A DNA stretch of 64,000 nucleotides from Brevibacillus migulae (GCF_004521915.1 NZ_SDKD01000015.1:1-64000), one strand, 5' to 3'. Counted from the stretch's first letter, positions 7,291 through 15,640 are shown. Translations and numbers: made by a program. Notes: a model not told the origin generated them from the letters alone.

Positions 7291-8088
7291 TTTCGCACCG
7301 ATGCTGGCTCTTTGAGAAATCCACGCACTCGTGCATGCGAACAGTTCCCGCTTATGGGCCCCATGTGAAAATGTATGATTGGCTCCCACGATAATTTCCT
7401 TATCGCATACTCCCCTCGGTCGAAAACGAAACGCCTTCTGATAATAGAAGCAGTATTTCGGTGGAATCTCTTCGTCGTTGCTGCCGTGCACCACCAGAAC
7501 ATCTCCCGCTACATCCTTCGTTTCCGTTAGCGGCTGGGCTTCGGAAAGCGATTGGAAAAATACGGGCGATAATGCATAGCCCAGATAGTCGGCAGCACGA
7601 TGCTTTTGCACTTGCTGGAGAATGTCCTCCCCTACGATCTGTACGATATCACGAAACGGATATGCGACCGGTGACCATAGCACCAACGATTTCACCCTGC
7701 TATCCCTTGCTGCCGCGTAGGTGGCCACCGCCCCGCCCAGGCTGTGTCCGATCAGGAAGATTTGATCCGGATCAACCTCCGGCAGCTGTTCGGCGAAATC
7801 AATGACTTGAATCGTCTGTTCCACGAGATCGGGGAACGGATAGGTTCCGTAGTCCCCTTCGCTTTCCCCGCAGCCTGCATAATCGAATCGCAACACCATA
7901 AAGTCCTGGGCAGAAAAGCTGCGTCCTGCCTGTACAAAAAGTCGGTCCACGCCGATTCTCGACCCGACAAACCCATGGCAAATGATGATCAGCGGCCATT
8001 TATGGTGAACGGAGCCTTGTCGATCCGGCACATGAAGCGTCGCTGCCAGAGATCCAATCGTCACAGGAATTTGTACGTGTTTTTCCAT
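7273..8088 (-). CDS. Alpha/beta hydrolase
   Basis: A 271-residue serine hydrolase of the alpha/beta fold. The nucleophile elbow GHSLGG places the catalytic Ser at about residue 116, the oxyanion region is CHGFVGSRIG, a likely acid is in VVHGSNDEEIPP and the His is in GANHTFSHG. The small cap and the FDYAGCGESEG motif resemble esterases and acylaminoacyl peptidase-like hydrolases. No signal peptide is present, so it is cytoplasmic. The start was set at the ATG after GGAGGCTCGATGA; the frame extends 13 codons upstream without a ribosome site. The last residues run into the threonine synthase relic, so the native C-terminus may have been altered. The substrate is unknown. Confidence 0.85.
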   Translation of the reverse strand: MEKHVQIPVTIGSLAATLHVPDRQGSVHHKWPLIIICHGFVGSRIGVDRLFVQAGRSFSAQDFMVLRFDYAGCGESEGDYGTYPFPDLVEQTIQVIDFAEQLPEVDPDQIFLIGHSLGGAVATYAAARDSRVKSLVLWSPVAYPFRDIVQIVGEDILQQVQKHRAADYLGYALSPVFFQSLSEAQPLTETKDVAGDVLVVHGSNDEEIPPKYCFYYQKAFRFRPRGVCDKEIIVGANHTFSHGAHKRELFACTSAWISQRASIGAKRISLP

Positions 8089-8102
8089 TTCATCGAGCCT
8101 CC

Positions 8103-8162
8103 TTAAAAAATGTAAGCCCCTTCTCATCTTCGCGAATTTACTCGCAGACGAAAGGGGCCTTC
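8103..8162 (-). terminator. Terminator of the first DUF2325 gene
   Basis: A long hairpin (AAGCCCCTT.. against ..AAGGGGCCTT with further pairing CTTCGCGA/CTCGCAG) followed on the minus strand by ACATTTTTTAAG. Confidence 0.75.
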
Positions 8163-8207
8163 AGCTTTCTGATCGGCTTCATATGGTTCATACCTCCATA
8201 ACGACTC

Positions 8208-8528
8208 CTATGCGGTAACCGCTTCCGCTTCATTTGCAAATACGCTGGACGGCAAAGAAGTGATGGAGGATGTAATCGCCGAACAGGATCGTTTGCAAAA
8301 GTAAACGGGCAATTGATGCTGTTTCGCTTGTACTTTTATATGCTTGGCAAGGTTGTGATTGATGAAATCCGTAAACACCAGAATCATTTTTGTCTGCACA
8401 GGGAGAGTCAGCCTGCAGTCGGACGGTTTGCGGCCCGTCACATGAATGATCTCGGTAAAGCCCATACTGGTAAGCAGTGTCCGTATGTTCCCCAAACGAT
8501 CACCGCCAATCACAAGCACGGATGGCAT
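8208..8528 (-). CDS. DUF2325 domain protein
   Basis: A 106-residue protein with the DUF2325 pattern: VLVIGGDRLGNI at the start, a central HVTGRK, then LVFTDFINHNLAKHIKVQA and the Cys-containing YFCKRSC. The fold resembles a Rossmann-like half with a possible nucleotide-binding glycine loop, but its biochemical role is unknown. A paralogue that is clearly similar along its whole length lies at 25593-25877. The present copy has an extra Ala/Val-rich tail. The start ATG is preceded by GGTGAGGTGACGAAGCA. It stands alone with its own terminator. Confidence 0.8.
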   Translation of the reverse strand: MPSVLVIGGDRLGNIRTLLTSMGFTEIIHVTGRKPSDCRLTLPVQTKMILVFTDFINHNLAKHIKVQAKQHQLPVYFCKRSCSAITSSITSLPSSVFANEAEAVTA

Positions 8529-8731
8529 TGCTTCGTCACCTCACCATTTATTCCTTAGTATTCATACTTACTTACTTGGAATTACGGTTATTATTGAGCA
8601 TATGCTGCCTTTTGTCAAGCAAAACAAAAACTTAACAACACGTCAGGTCTTGGAGATAATTTCCGCAGTTCCCCCGCATGCCGGATCGCCTGTGTTCGGT
8701 ATCTGGCATTCAGCTTGATTTTCGATCGAAA

Positions 8732-8784
8732 CAAAAAGGCCGTTCCAGCAAATGCGCGTTGCCAGGGAACAGCCTTTTTCTTTT
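8732..8784. terminator. Bidirectional terminator beside the MFS gene
   Basis: Stem AAAAAGGCCGTTCC/GGAACAGCCTTTTT with T-runs on both strands. It ends the minus-strand MFS gene. Confidence 0.85.
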
Positions 8785-8801
8785 ACAGCTTTTGGCCCAC
8801 T

Positions 8802-10055
8802 CTATGTCCGCTCGTAGTGGTGGCGATTGCTGCCAAGCCGTTTCGTATCTCCCGCTCCCCCTTTGCCTTGGGACGGCCGCAATGCCAATAACGCCAACAA
8901 AGCTGAAAGCACACTCAAGCCGGTCATCGTCCAAAACAGTGTCATTTGTGTCGTTTTCATTAACACGGAAACCACAGGGGGGCCAGCTGCCACCCCGATA
9001 AACCTCATGCTGCTGTAGATGGAGGAAATGGTGCCCCGTTCCTCCTTTTTGATTCCCTCCGTAATAAACGCATCCAGACAAGGCAAGGTGACGCCGATTC
9101 CGATGCCGCTGATAAACAAAGCAATCGTAATGAAGGTCATGCTGCGCATATAACCGGCAATGAATACAGCTCCCGCCAGCAGCAGCAATCCCAGAAACGT
9201 GATCCACTTCATCAGGATTTTATTTTGCCCGATCTTCTTGCCAGTCAAATAAGATGCCAAACAAAGGGATGCAAGCGGGATCGCCAGGATCAGTCCCTTT
9301 TTGACCCCATCTATCCCGTACTGATCCTCCAAACGCGAGGAGAGATAAAAAAGCAAGCCGAACACAACAAACATACAAATCCCGCCTATTACGAATATGG
9401 CGTACAGCCAGCGCCCCTTTTGCCGGAAAATCGCTTTGATGGACCCCAGGAATGCGCGAAACTCCTTTGGCTCCTTTTTTTCCTTCGGGGATTTCACCAA
9501 AAAGGCAACGAGCAAAATCGAGATCAAGCAAAAAACAGGAATGGTTAAAAACGGGAGATACCAGAGAATCCCCGCCAGAAACGCTCCCAAAATGGGACTC
9601 AGTACTTTGCCGAATGTATTTGCGGTCTCAACTAGCCCTAGCCCTTGGCTGACATCATCCTCCCTCTGAAACATGTCCCCGATGAGCGGCAGTACAATCG
9701 GAAACGCTCCCGCCGCTCCCACTCCTTGCAAAAGCCGCCCCAGCAAAACGATCCAGTACGGATCCTTCATGAACCAGCAGGCGAGACCGGAAATCAGTCC
9801 ACCTGCTGCCGCAATGATCAGGCTGGGAATAATGACATTTTTTCTGCCGATGCGGTCAGACAAGTAACCCGCAACCGGAATCAGAGGAATAGCAAGCAGC
9901 GAATACACGGTAATCACCATGCTGATCTCAAACGAGGTGACATCCAGCCTCTTGCTCAAATCGGGCAAAATCGGAATCATCATCGAGTTCCCGAGGGTCA
10001 TAATCAGCGGAATCGAAGCAACAGAAATCAAATCCCATTTTTTATCGGCCTGCAT
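8802..10055 (-). CDS. MFS drug/H+ antiporter, DHA1 type
   Basis: A 417-residue major facilitator superfamily membrane protein with about twelve hydrophobic segments. The loop motif GYLSDRIGRKNV (motif A) after TM2 and the LQGVGAAGAFPIVLPLIGD segment (TM4-5, motif C-like) identify the DHA1 multidrug antiporter subfamily. The C-terminus is basic and polar (DTKRLGSNRHHYERT). The start ATG has AAGGAAGAG nine or so bases upstream. It is monocistronic, between a terminator and the divergent cupin-methyltransferase gene. The substrate cannot be predicted. Confidence 0.88.
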   Translation of the reverse strand: MQADKKWDLISVASIPLIMTLGNSMMIPILPDLSKRLDVTSFEISMVITVYSLLAIPLIPVAGYLSDRIGRKNVIIPSLIIAAAGGLISGLACWFMKDPYWIVLLGRLLQGVGAAGAFPIVLPLIGDMFQREDDVSQGLGLVETANTFGKVLSPILGAFLAGILWYLPFLTIPVFCLISILLVAFLVKSPKEKKEPKEFRAFLGSIKAIFRQKGRWLYAIFVIGGICMFVVFGLLFYLSSRLEDQYGIDGVKKGLILAIPLASLCLASYLTGKKIGQNKILMKWITFLGLLLLAGAVFIAGYMRSMTFITIALFISGIGIGVTLPCLDAFITEGIKKEERGTISSIYSSMRFIGVAAGPPVVSVLMKTTQMTLFWTMTGLSVLSALLALLALRPSQGKGGAGDTKRLGSNRHHYERT

Positions 10056-10293
10056 ATGGTTATTCTCTTCCTTTCAGGATCTTTCGCTCTCCAATCCCAA
10101 GTATCCCCATAGGCTTTATTTTAATACCTCACCAACCTTTGCCTCGTCGTTTTTTTGGGCGATTGCCTATCCGCTCTTTCCGCACTTCTGATAAAACGGC
10201 GGAATAGGCTACTGTGCAACCACTTTCATTTCAGCTGAATGTCGACCCGTTCAGCCGCTATCCTCATGATGAATCAATAAAAGAGGTGATGTT

Positions 10294-11457
10294 GTGAATT
10301 TCATTGATCGTTTGCACAAGCTCTTTGCCCCCCTTGTCAATCCGCAGGAGGAGCAGCTCAAGCTTGCACTGGAAGCACTGCAGGCGAATCCCTCCGAGGT
10401 TGCGCCGCATCTGGTGGAGCCTGATGGTTGCATTCCGTATGGGCGAAATGTCCTGCTCCGCACGGATGATGTAGAGGTGGTGCTGATCCATTTGCCAGCC
10501 GGCGCCAAATCCCTGCCGCATAATCACGGGGATTCTTTTGGCTGCGAAATCGTCGTCGAAGGAGAATTGACCAATCTGCTTTACCAAACCGGAGATGATG
10601 GGCGCTTGCATGACGCGGGAAAAGAGGTATATCCATCAAACAGCCTGGTGTATGTGCCGAAAGATCAAATCCATGCCATTGAGAATGCCACGAAGAAGAG
10701 AGTCGTCACCCTGAATGTGTACACTCCTCCACTGGCCGCCTGTCAGCAATACGCCCCGGAGGAGCCCGCGCAAAAAGAAGCGGACAGGGTGAAGAATGCC
10801 AGGTTCAACGAGCTGTTTGACCAATGGGCTTCCTCGTATGATGAGACTGTCTATGACAGCCAGGGGGAATATCAGGAGGTCTTCGCAGGCTATGATCGCA
10901 TCTTGGCAGCTGTGGTCGGGCAGATCCCCCTGGGCAGCCGTACCGTGCTGGAGATCGGACCGGGGACAGGGAATCTATCCAGACTTCTTACACGAGGCGG
11001 GTATCATGTCATCGGGGTTGAGCCTTCCCCACTGATGCGGGAGCAATTGAAACGAAAAGGCATCGAAATCGACCTGAGAGACGGTCATTTTCTCAGCTTG
11101 CCTTTGCTCAAGCATGAAAAGGTAGACGCAGTGGTGAGCACCTTTGCCTTTCACCATTTGCCGCTGGAGGAGAAAAGGGAGGCCATACGACTGCTCCAAA
11201 GCCATTTGTCTGATCGCAGCGGAAGAATCATCATCGCGGATACCTGTTTCATCGACGAAGCGAGCAAACAAAAGATGATCGAACGGGCCAAACGAAACCA
11301 TCAGCACAATGTGCTGCATGATTTGCTGACCGAGTACTATGAGCTGCATGAGGACCTGCGAACCGTTTTTCAAAAGAACGGCATGGATGTTTCTTTTTCG
11401 CAGCTCAATAACTATGCTTGGCTCATCGTAGCCACTTATCCTGAAGCGAAGCAATGA
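10294..11457 (+). CDS. Cysteine dioxygenase-like cupin fused to YrrT-like methyltransferase
   Basis: Residues 1-150 or so are a cupin of the cysteine dioxygenase class with the metal ligands His76, His78 (PHNHGDSFG) and His127 (DQIHAIE). Residues 165-387 are a class I SAM-dependent methyltransferase with motif I VLEIGPGTGN (218-227) that resembles Bacillus YrrT (LFDQWASSYDETV at its start). YrrT is encoded with mtnN and the reverse transsulfuration genes in Bacillus, and cysteine dioxygenase oxidises cysteine to cysteinesulfinate, so both halves point to sulfur amino-acid metabolism. The fusion itself is unusual. The GTG start follows AAGAGGTGATGTT. A 91-codon gene overlaps its stop by four bases. 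The two-domain reading is firm; the reaction of each half is inferred. Confidence 0.85.
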   Translation: MNFIDRLHKLFAPLVNPQEEQLKLALEALQANPSEVAPHLVEPDGCIPYGRNVLLRTDDVEVVLIHLPAGAKSLPHNHGDSFGCEIVVEGELTNLLYQTGDDGRLHDAGKEVYPSNSLVYVPKDQIHAIENATKKRVVTLNVYTPPLAACQQYAPEEPAQKEADRVKNARFNELFDQWASSYDETVYDSQGEYQEVFAGYDRILAAVVGQIPLGSRTVLEIGPGTGNLSRLLTRGGYHVIGVEPSPLMREQLKRKGIEIDLRDGHFLSLPLLKHEKVDAVVSTFAFHHLPLEEKREAIRLLQSHLSDRSGRIIIADTCFIDEASKQKMIERAKRNHQHNVLHDLLTEYYELHEDLRTVFQKNGMDVSFSQLNNYAWLIVATYPEAKQ

Positions 11458-11729
11458 CAGGTAGGAATTGGCTGATTAGACTGACTAACAAGGTCAATCG
11501 TTTCTTGATAGGTGAATCTCGACTAACTCAGTCGACATTCTCGACATTCTTACCCGAATTCACATGGGCGGATGGCGTGCTGCTTATCGAGGATGACCGC
11601 ATTTTGGCCGACACCCGGATCAACCTGCCTCGGCCACGTGAAAAGGACAGCTCGTTTGCCTACTATGAAAAGCAGCTGCTCGACCGCTTGATGGCCCGAT
11701 CCCCTCAATCTTCCCAAGCCGCCATCTGA
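11454..11729 (+). CDS. Small hypothetical protein coupled to the cupin-methyltransferase gene
   Basis: A 91-residue reading frame whose ATG overlaps the upstream TGA (ATGA), the arrangement of translational coupling. It has no recognised domain, signal peptide or membrane segment; the middle carries an acidic WADGVLLIEDDRILADT stretch. A terminator follows closely. It may be a real small protein or a chance frame. The overlap and position before the terminator favour a real gene only moderately. Confidence 0.4.
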   Translation: MTGRNWLIRLTNKVNRFLIGESRLTQSTFSTFLPEFTWADGVLLIEDDRILADTRINLPRPREKDSSFAYYEKQLLDRLMARSPQSSQAAI

Positions 11730-11748
11730 TACAATCCCGCCCCCATCC

Positions 11749-11806
11749 AAGAAAAGAACCAGTGCATATCCGGCATGAGACCGGTACACACTGGTTCTTT
11801 TTGGCT
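11749..11806. terminator. Bidirectional terminator between the methyltransferase operon and ytxJ
   Basis: Stem AAAAGAACCAGTG/CACTGGTTCTTTTT flanks a loop that contains a second inverted repeat (CCGG...CCGG). T-runs occur on both strands. Confidence 0.85.
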
Positions 11807-12136
11807 TTATTGGGCAACCGCTTCTCCAATGGATGCTTTGGTGATCTTCCAATGGGAGGTATGCCATTTTACATCGTTGCCATCGAGCAGGAAAATTTGC
11901 GGAGATTCGTGCTTGATCCCATACCGCTCGGCTACCTCGTTGGATACCGGGCGATCTTCGCGAACGAGAATCACGGCTGCTTGTACCGCTTGCTCTTTCA
12001 GATATGCCTGAAACTCTTCATACGCTGCCGTACTGATCGGGCAGACGGTGCTATGCTTGAAGAGCAATTTTTTTCCTGGGGTCTCCAGAAATCCATTCAA
12101 TTCCTCAATCGAATGCAGTTCCTGATAGGTCGACAT
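11807..12136 (-). CDS. ytxJ: YtxJ-type monothiol bacilliredoxin
   Basis: A 109-residue thioredoxin-fold protein of the YtxJ (BrxC) family, which takes part in bacillithiol-linked redox repair in the cytoplasm. The redox motif FKHSTVCPIS has a single Cys with the typical TxCPIS setting, and PVSNEVAERYGIKHESPQIFLL is the conserved second half with the cis-Pro loop. Length equals the family norm. In Bacillus ytxJ stands next to aroA-ccpA; here it is 7 kb away. Confidence 0.88.
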   Translation of the reverse strand: MSTYQELHSIEELNGFLETPGKKLLFKHSTVCPISTAAYEEFQAYLKEQAVQAAVILVREDRPVSNEVAERYGIKHESPQIFLLDGNDVKWHTSHWKITKASIGEAVAQ

Positions 12137-12250
12137 GTTAGTATTCTCCTCACTTTATCGTTCTCCACTTAGTATAAGGAAAAAAGCGAAGAGATACCAG
12201 CAAATCCCCCGTGAAAATGCACTTTGCCCTTGAGAATGTATGCGATTCCC

Positions 12251-12652
12251 TTATATGTGCATGAGCTGCATGAGACGTTTACGGACCTCTCCCATCCACT
12301 TCTCGTCGCCAAGTGATTGCGCGAGCAGGAATATATCCAATAGTTCATTGATTCGCTCTTCAATCAAAAGCTTGGTCGGAATCTCTTCCTCCTGATCGGC
12401 AACCAAAACAAGCAGATTCGAAAACTCGGAGATCTCCTCGAATTCAACGGCTTGCTTCGGTGGATGATTGCCAAGCTCGTTCATCAGGTTTTTCAAATCA
12501 TCCTTCACCATATCAACAACCTGGGAGTGTGAGCAGTCTTCATCCAAACACACATAGACAGGTACATTATTTATCTTCACACGATTGCGATAAACGACAT
12601 TGCGCAGCATGATACTCATTTCATGGCCGCAGCGGTTGCAATGCTTTTGCAT
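12251..12652 (-). CDS. YgiT-type zinc-finger hypothetical protein
   Basis: A 133-residue protein that begins with a CNRCGH pair and continues with a second Cys pair in VCLDEDCSHSQ, a four-cysteine zinc ribbon of the YgiT type. The C-terminal two thirds are helical and acidic (EEIPTKLLIEERINELLDIFLLAQ). YgiT-like ribbons occur in MqsA-type antitoxins, but neither a toxin gene nor an HTH domain is adjacent, so an antitoxin role is not supported. The ATG follows GAGGTGAACCC. Confidence 0.7.
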   Translation of the reverse strand: MQKHCNRCGHEMSIMLRNVVYRNRVKINNVPVYVCLDEDCSHSQVVDMVKDDLKNLMNELGNHPPKQAVEFEEISEFSNLLVLVADQEEEIPTKLLIEERINELLDIFLLAQSLGDEKWMGEVRKRLMQLMHI

Positions 12653-12763
12653 GGGTTCACCTCACTCTCCACGTTTTTTACATATACTAAAATTCGTGAA
12701 GCGATTGAAAAGTCCTGCTGAACTCTCAGTGGTACATGGTGGGTGAAGTGCCAGTACGAAAGC

Positions 12764-12795
12764 AAAAAAGAGCCCCCGTAAAGAGTCAGGGGCTC
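12764..12795 (-). terminator. Terminator of the small zinc-ribbon gene
   Basis: Stem GAGCCCC/GGGGCTC with a 12-nt loop, followed by TTTTTT on the minus strand, 20 bp past the stop codon. Confidence 0.85.
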
Positions 12796-12816
12796 AACCA
12801 GCGTCTCATTCGTCAC

Positions 12817-13050
12817 CTATGCATATATCGCATTGACCTTCTCACAATGCGGACATACCGCTACCTTCCCAGCTTTCCCAAACTCATCCTCCACCCGGTA
12901 ACCGGTAATCTGATCCGAATAGCAGAATAAGCACTCCGTGTTGAAATCCATATCGAACTGTGCCTTCCAGACGATGGATTTGAACTCCTCCCCCACACTG
13001 ATCGTAATCGAGAGCTGTTCGTTTTGTGGTATGATCATTGCCTTGCGCAT
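12817..13050 (-). CDS. Small zinc-ribbon-like hypothetical protein
   Basis: A 77-residue protein with two CxxC pairs (ECLFCYS and VCPHCEK), which probably form one zinc ribbon. The N-terminal half is predicted beta-rich. It has no recognised family. The start was placed at the ATG eight bases after AAAGGA; a second ATG three codons upstream touches the Shine-Dalgarno and is unlikely. Its own terminator follows. Confidence 0.65.
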   Translation of the reverse strand: MRKAMIIPQNEQLSITISVGEEFKSIVWKAQFDMDFNTECLFCYSDQITGYRVEDEFGKAGKVAVCPHCEKVNAIYA

Positions 13051-13147
13051 GAATAACATCCTTTCGCGATGCGTAGTCTTTCCTATCCTCTAGCTTTTCC
13101 ATGTTTTCTGAATAATAAACATTGTCGTCATATAGGCATATGCCGTT

Positions 13148-13175
13148 ACCGCATAGTAAATATCCCCATATGTTA
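13148..13175 (+). promoter_or_regulatory. Possible sigma-K promoter of the twin peptides
   Basis: ACC, a 16-bp spacer and CATATGTTA fit the late mother-cell sigma-K pattern (AC at -35, CATAnnnTA at -10). The first 30-codon gene starts about 45 bp downstream. It is a pattern match only. Confidence 0.35.
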
Positions 13176-13220
13176 TGGATGTAAGCACAAGAGACTAACA
13201 AACGGAGGAGGATGTCAAAC

Positions 13221-13313
13221 ATGAGCAGCATTTTCAGCGGCGACTTTGACGACTTTGTACTGATTCTCGTCCTGTTCATTCTACTCGTAATCGTGGGCGC
13301 TTCGGAAGATTAA
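13221..13313 (+). CDS. YjcZ-type sporulation micropeptide 1
   Basis: A 30-residue peptide, MSSIFSGDFDDFVLILVLFI followed by LLVIVGASED. It has an acidic N-terminal segment, one strongly hydrophobic helix (residues 13-26) and an acidic end, like the YjcZ/YtzL-type single-helix peptides found in spores. GGAGGAGG lies 7 bases before the ATG. A second copy, identical at 27 of 30 positions, follows 95 bp downstream. Function unknown; a small membrane-embedded spore protein is the best guess. Confidence 0.75.
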   Translation: MSSIFSGDFDDFVLILVLFILLVIVGASED

Positions 13314-13320
13314 TGGAGAT

Positions 13321-13364
13321 ACCCGTCCGGCGCAACGCCTGATGGGGCCCGGGCGGGGGCAACC
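13321..13364 (+). repeat. GC-rich inverted repeat between the twin peptides
   Basis: CCCGTCCGG can pair with CCGGGCGGG (one G-T pair) across about 17 nt. There is no T-run. It could attenuate or stabilise the mRNA between the two copies. Confidence 0.4.
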
Positions 13365-13408
13365 CTCACCCCAAAATCAATGTCCCTAAATAAAAGGAGG
13401 AAGATTGT

Positions 13409-13501
13409 ATGAGCAGCATTTTCAAAGGTGATTTTGACGATTTTGCGTTGATCCTGGTTCTCTTTATCCTGTTGGTGATCGTAGGTGCAGCGGAAGACTA
13501 A
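13409..13501 (+). CDS. YjcZ-type sporulation micropeptide 2
   Basis: A 30-residue near-copy of the upstream peptide, differing by Lys for Ser at position 6, Ala for Val at 13 and Ala for Ser at 28. AAAAGGAGG precedes the ATG. A strong terminator lies 16 bp after the stop, so the pair probably forms one transcription unit. Confidence 0.75.
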   Translation: MSSIFKGDFDDFALILVLFILLVIVGAAED

Positions 13502-13516
13502 TCGGATCGAATTTGC

Positions 13517-13558
13517 AAAGACTTCGCCATGCTGGCGGAGTCTTTCTTGCTTTTTTCT
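13517..13558 (+). terminator. Terminator after the twin peptides
   Basis: Stem AAAGACTTCGCC/GGCGGAGTCTTT (one G-T pair) with a 5-nt loop, followed by CTTGCTTTTTT. Confidence 0.85.
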
Positions 13559-13659
13559 GCTTTTTTCGCTTTCGGGCGCTTTATCCGCGCAGGTGGTTGT
13601 CTTTTCCGTTTTTGTGTACAATAAGTACGAACGTCATCGAAAGAGAGGTACATATTCAA

Positions 13660-14772
13660 ATGAGAGATCCCAGACTGGACCAACTCGCAGACGTGTTGGT
13701 CAATTATTCCACCCGTGTGCAAAAGGGTGAGAATGTTTTAATTTATGCAATTGGTGAAGTGACCGAATTGGTGAAAGCCACGATAAAAAAAGTGTACGCG
13801 GCTGGCGGCAACCCTTACGTTCAGTTGATCAACCCTTCCATCCAGAGAGAGCTGATTTGGCAAACCAACGAAGAGCAACTGGCGGTCATGCGTGAGGCCG
13901 AGGTTTCCTTCATGAAAAAAATGGACTGCTATATCGGCATTCGCAGCGGCGATAACATCAATGAACAATCCGACGTGCCTGGCGACAAGATGAAGCTGTA
14001 CACCAGTCAGCTGCAGCGTCCGGTGCTGGATGTACGCGTCCCCGAGACAAGATGGGTCATTTTGCGTTACCCAAGCCCTTCGATGGCCCAGCTCGCCAGC
14101 ATGAGCACCGAAGCCTTTGAAGATTTTTACTTCAAGGTTTGTACGGTCGATTACAGCAAAATGGACAAAGCGATGGACAGCCTGGTTGAACTAATGGAAA
14201 AAACGGATAAAGTGCGGATCACCGGTCCAGGTACCGATCTCACTTTCTCGATCAAAGGCATCCCAGCCATCAAATGTGCAGGAACGTACAACATTCCGGA
14301 TGGCGAAGTGTTTACAGCCCCGGTCAAAGACTCCGTCAATGGAACGATCACGTATAATACGCAATCGCCTTATCAGGGCTTTACGTTCGATAATGTGAAG
14401 CTGACCTTCAAGGACGGGAAAATTATCGAGGCAACGTCCAACGATACCGCACGGATTAATGAAGTTTTCGATACAGATGAAGGCGCTCGTTATGTCGGCG
14501 AATTTGCAATCGGGGTCAACCCTTACATTCAAAATCCGATGAAAGATATCTTGTTTGACGAGAAGATCGACGGCAGCTTCCACTTTACGCCTGGCCAATC
14601 TTATGATGAAGCGCCGAATGGCAACAAATCCGCCATTCACTGGGATCTCGTATGCATTCAGCGTCCGGAATGGGGCGGAGGCGAAATTTACTTCGATGAC
14701 AAATTGATTCGCAAAGACGGACGCTTTGTCATTCCTGAGCTGGAAGCACTTAACCCCGAGAACCTGAAATAA
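13660..14772 (+). CDS. ampS: M29-family metallo-aminopeptidase (AmpS/aminopeptidase T)
   Basis: A 370-residue cytoplasmic aminopeptidase of family M29, which uses a dinuclear metal centre to remove N-terminal residues. Family signatures visible are YSTRVQKGENVLI near the N-terminus, the GIPAIKCAGTYNIPDGEVFTAP segment with a metal-binding Glu, and HFTPGQSYDEAPNGNKSAIHWDLV with the His/Asp ligands near the end. Length is typical. The ATG at MRDPRLDQLADVLV was chosen because it has GAAAGAGAGG upstream and matches family N-termini; a longer frame runs back through the preceding terminator. It is monocistronic. Confidence 0.92.
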   Translation: MRDPRLDQLADVLVNYSTRVQKGENVLIYAIGEVTELVKATIKKVYAAGGNPYVQLINPSIQRELIWQTNEEQLAVMREAEVSFMKKMDCYIGIRSGDNINEQSDVPGDKMKLYTSQLQRPVLDVRVPETRWVILRYPSPSMAQLASMSTEAFEDFYFKVCTVDYSKMDKAMDSLVELMEKTDKVRITGPGTDLTFSIKGIPAIKCAGTYNIPDGEVFTAPVKDSVNGTITYNTQSPYQGFTFDNVKLTFKDGKIIEATSNDTARINEVFDTDEGARYVGEFAIGVNPYIQNPMKDILFDEKIDGSFHFTPGQSYDEAPNGNKSAIHWDLVCIQRPEWGGGEIYFDDKLIRKDGRFVIPELEALNPENLK

Positions 14773-14776
14773 TGTA

Positions 14777-14813
14777 AAAATCTTGGCTTCGCCACACCTT
14801 TGGCGGAGCCTTA
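14777..14813 (+). repeat. Hairpin behind ampS, same type as the one at 41859
   Basis: GGCTTCGCCA pairs with TGGCGGAGCC. A related sequence (CTTGGCTACGCCAAG then TTTGGCGGAGC) lies at 41859-41885. Here no T-run follows; the true terminator is probably the next hairpin. Confidence 0.45.
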
Positions 14814-14826
14814 GCTGCACTATGTG

Positions 14827-14868
14827 AAAAAAAGCGAAACGAGCCAGAAGGCCGTTTCGCTTTTCTTT
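14827..14868. terminator. Bidirectional terminator between ampS and padR
   Basis: Stem AGCGAAACG/CGTTTCGCT with flanking A-run and T-run (AAAAAAAGCG, CGCTTTTCTTTT). It serves two convergent genes. Confidence 0.9.
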
Positions 14869-14888
14869 TGCCGCAGGGAATGTCCCCT

Positions 14889-15407
14889 CTATTGTTTCAA
14901 CAGGTGCGGAGCTTGATCTTCAATGAACTTGATGGTCATTTCCAAATGATTCATCGTATACTTCCAGCAAAAGGTTTGATAAGGATCCAGCGAGTCTGCC
15001 ATTTTCGCGAACGCTTTTTTTGTATTCTCCAACAACTTCTTCTGCATCTGCAAGCCATTCGCGAAAAGCTCTTCCCGCTCCTCCACAGTACGATTTCCCG
15101 CGAAAAAGATCTTCACGAGCATATCGGAACGCAGAATGGGCGGTACGATGGGGGAAGCCATTTCCTGGTAAAAAAGATCTTTCCCGCTGTCCGTAATTTG
15201 ATAGAGAATTTTATTAGGTTTTCCGGACTGGATAATTTCTTGCTTGGTTACAAGCCCTTCCTCTTCTAACTTACGCAATGCAGGGTAGATGGCCCCAAAA
15301 CTGGCATCGTAAAAAAAACCGATTGAGTTGGAAAAAGCCTGCTTGATATCATAGCCGCTCATTTCCCCCTCGCTCAAAAACCCTAAAATGATCGTTTTTA
15401 CATCCAT
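14889..15407 (-). CDS. PadR-family transcriptional regulator
   Basis: A 172-residue regulator with an N-terminal winged helix (ILGFLSEGEMSGYDIKQAF, then GAIYPALRKLEEEGLV) and a C-terminal all-helical dimerisation domain, the PadR/Vir (subfamily 1) layout. PadR proteins usually repress a stress or efflux gene, often beside themselves. No obvious target is adjacent except the split protease gene, which is divergent. A palindrome 64 bp upstream could be its operator. Confidence 0.85.
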   Translation of the reverse strand: MDVKTIILGFLSEGEMSGYDIKQAFSNSIGFFYDASFGAIYPALRKLEEEGLVTKQEIIQSGKPNKILYQITDSGKDLFYQEMASPIVPPILRSDMLVKIFFAGNRTVEEREELFANGLQMQKKLLENTKKAFAKMADSLDPYQTFCWKYTMNHLEMTIKFIEDQAPHLLKQ

Positions 15408-15470
15408 GACTGTCCTCCAGACTCTTCTCTCGTTGCATTCTCACCTATTGAAATTCGGTCAAACGATAAG

Positions 15471-15488
15471 GTATTCTTATATGAATAC
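15471..15488. promoter_or_regulatory. Palindrome, possible PadR operator
   Basis: GTATTC and GAATAC are perfect inverted arms separated by 6 bp. The site lies in the intergenic region between padR and the split protease gene. Confidence 0.4.
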
Positions 15489-15640
15489 TATGATAAATAA
15501 CTGCCTTTTTACTATACTAATACTATTTTTACATTATATCAATTTTTGTCTTCATTCCATCAGTGAATAAATGGGCTTCCCTCCCCTCCGCGATTGCCAT
15601 ACTATGAACCATATCGAACGGCAAGTGGGGGGATCAGCGG

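Noticed and set aside
12251..12652. MqsA-like antitoxin
   Set aside because: Only the zinc ribbon fits; there is no HTH domain and no toxin gene next to it.
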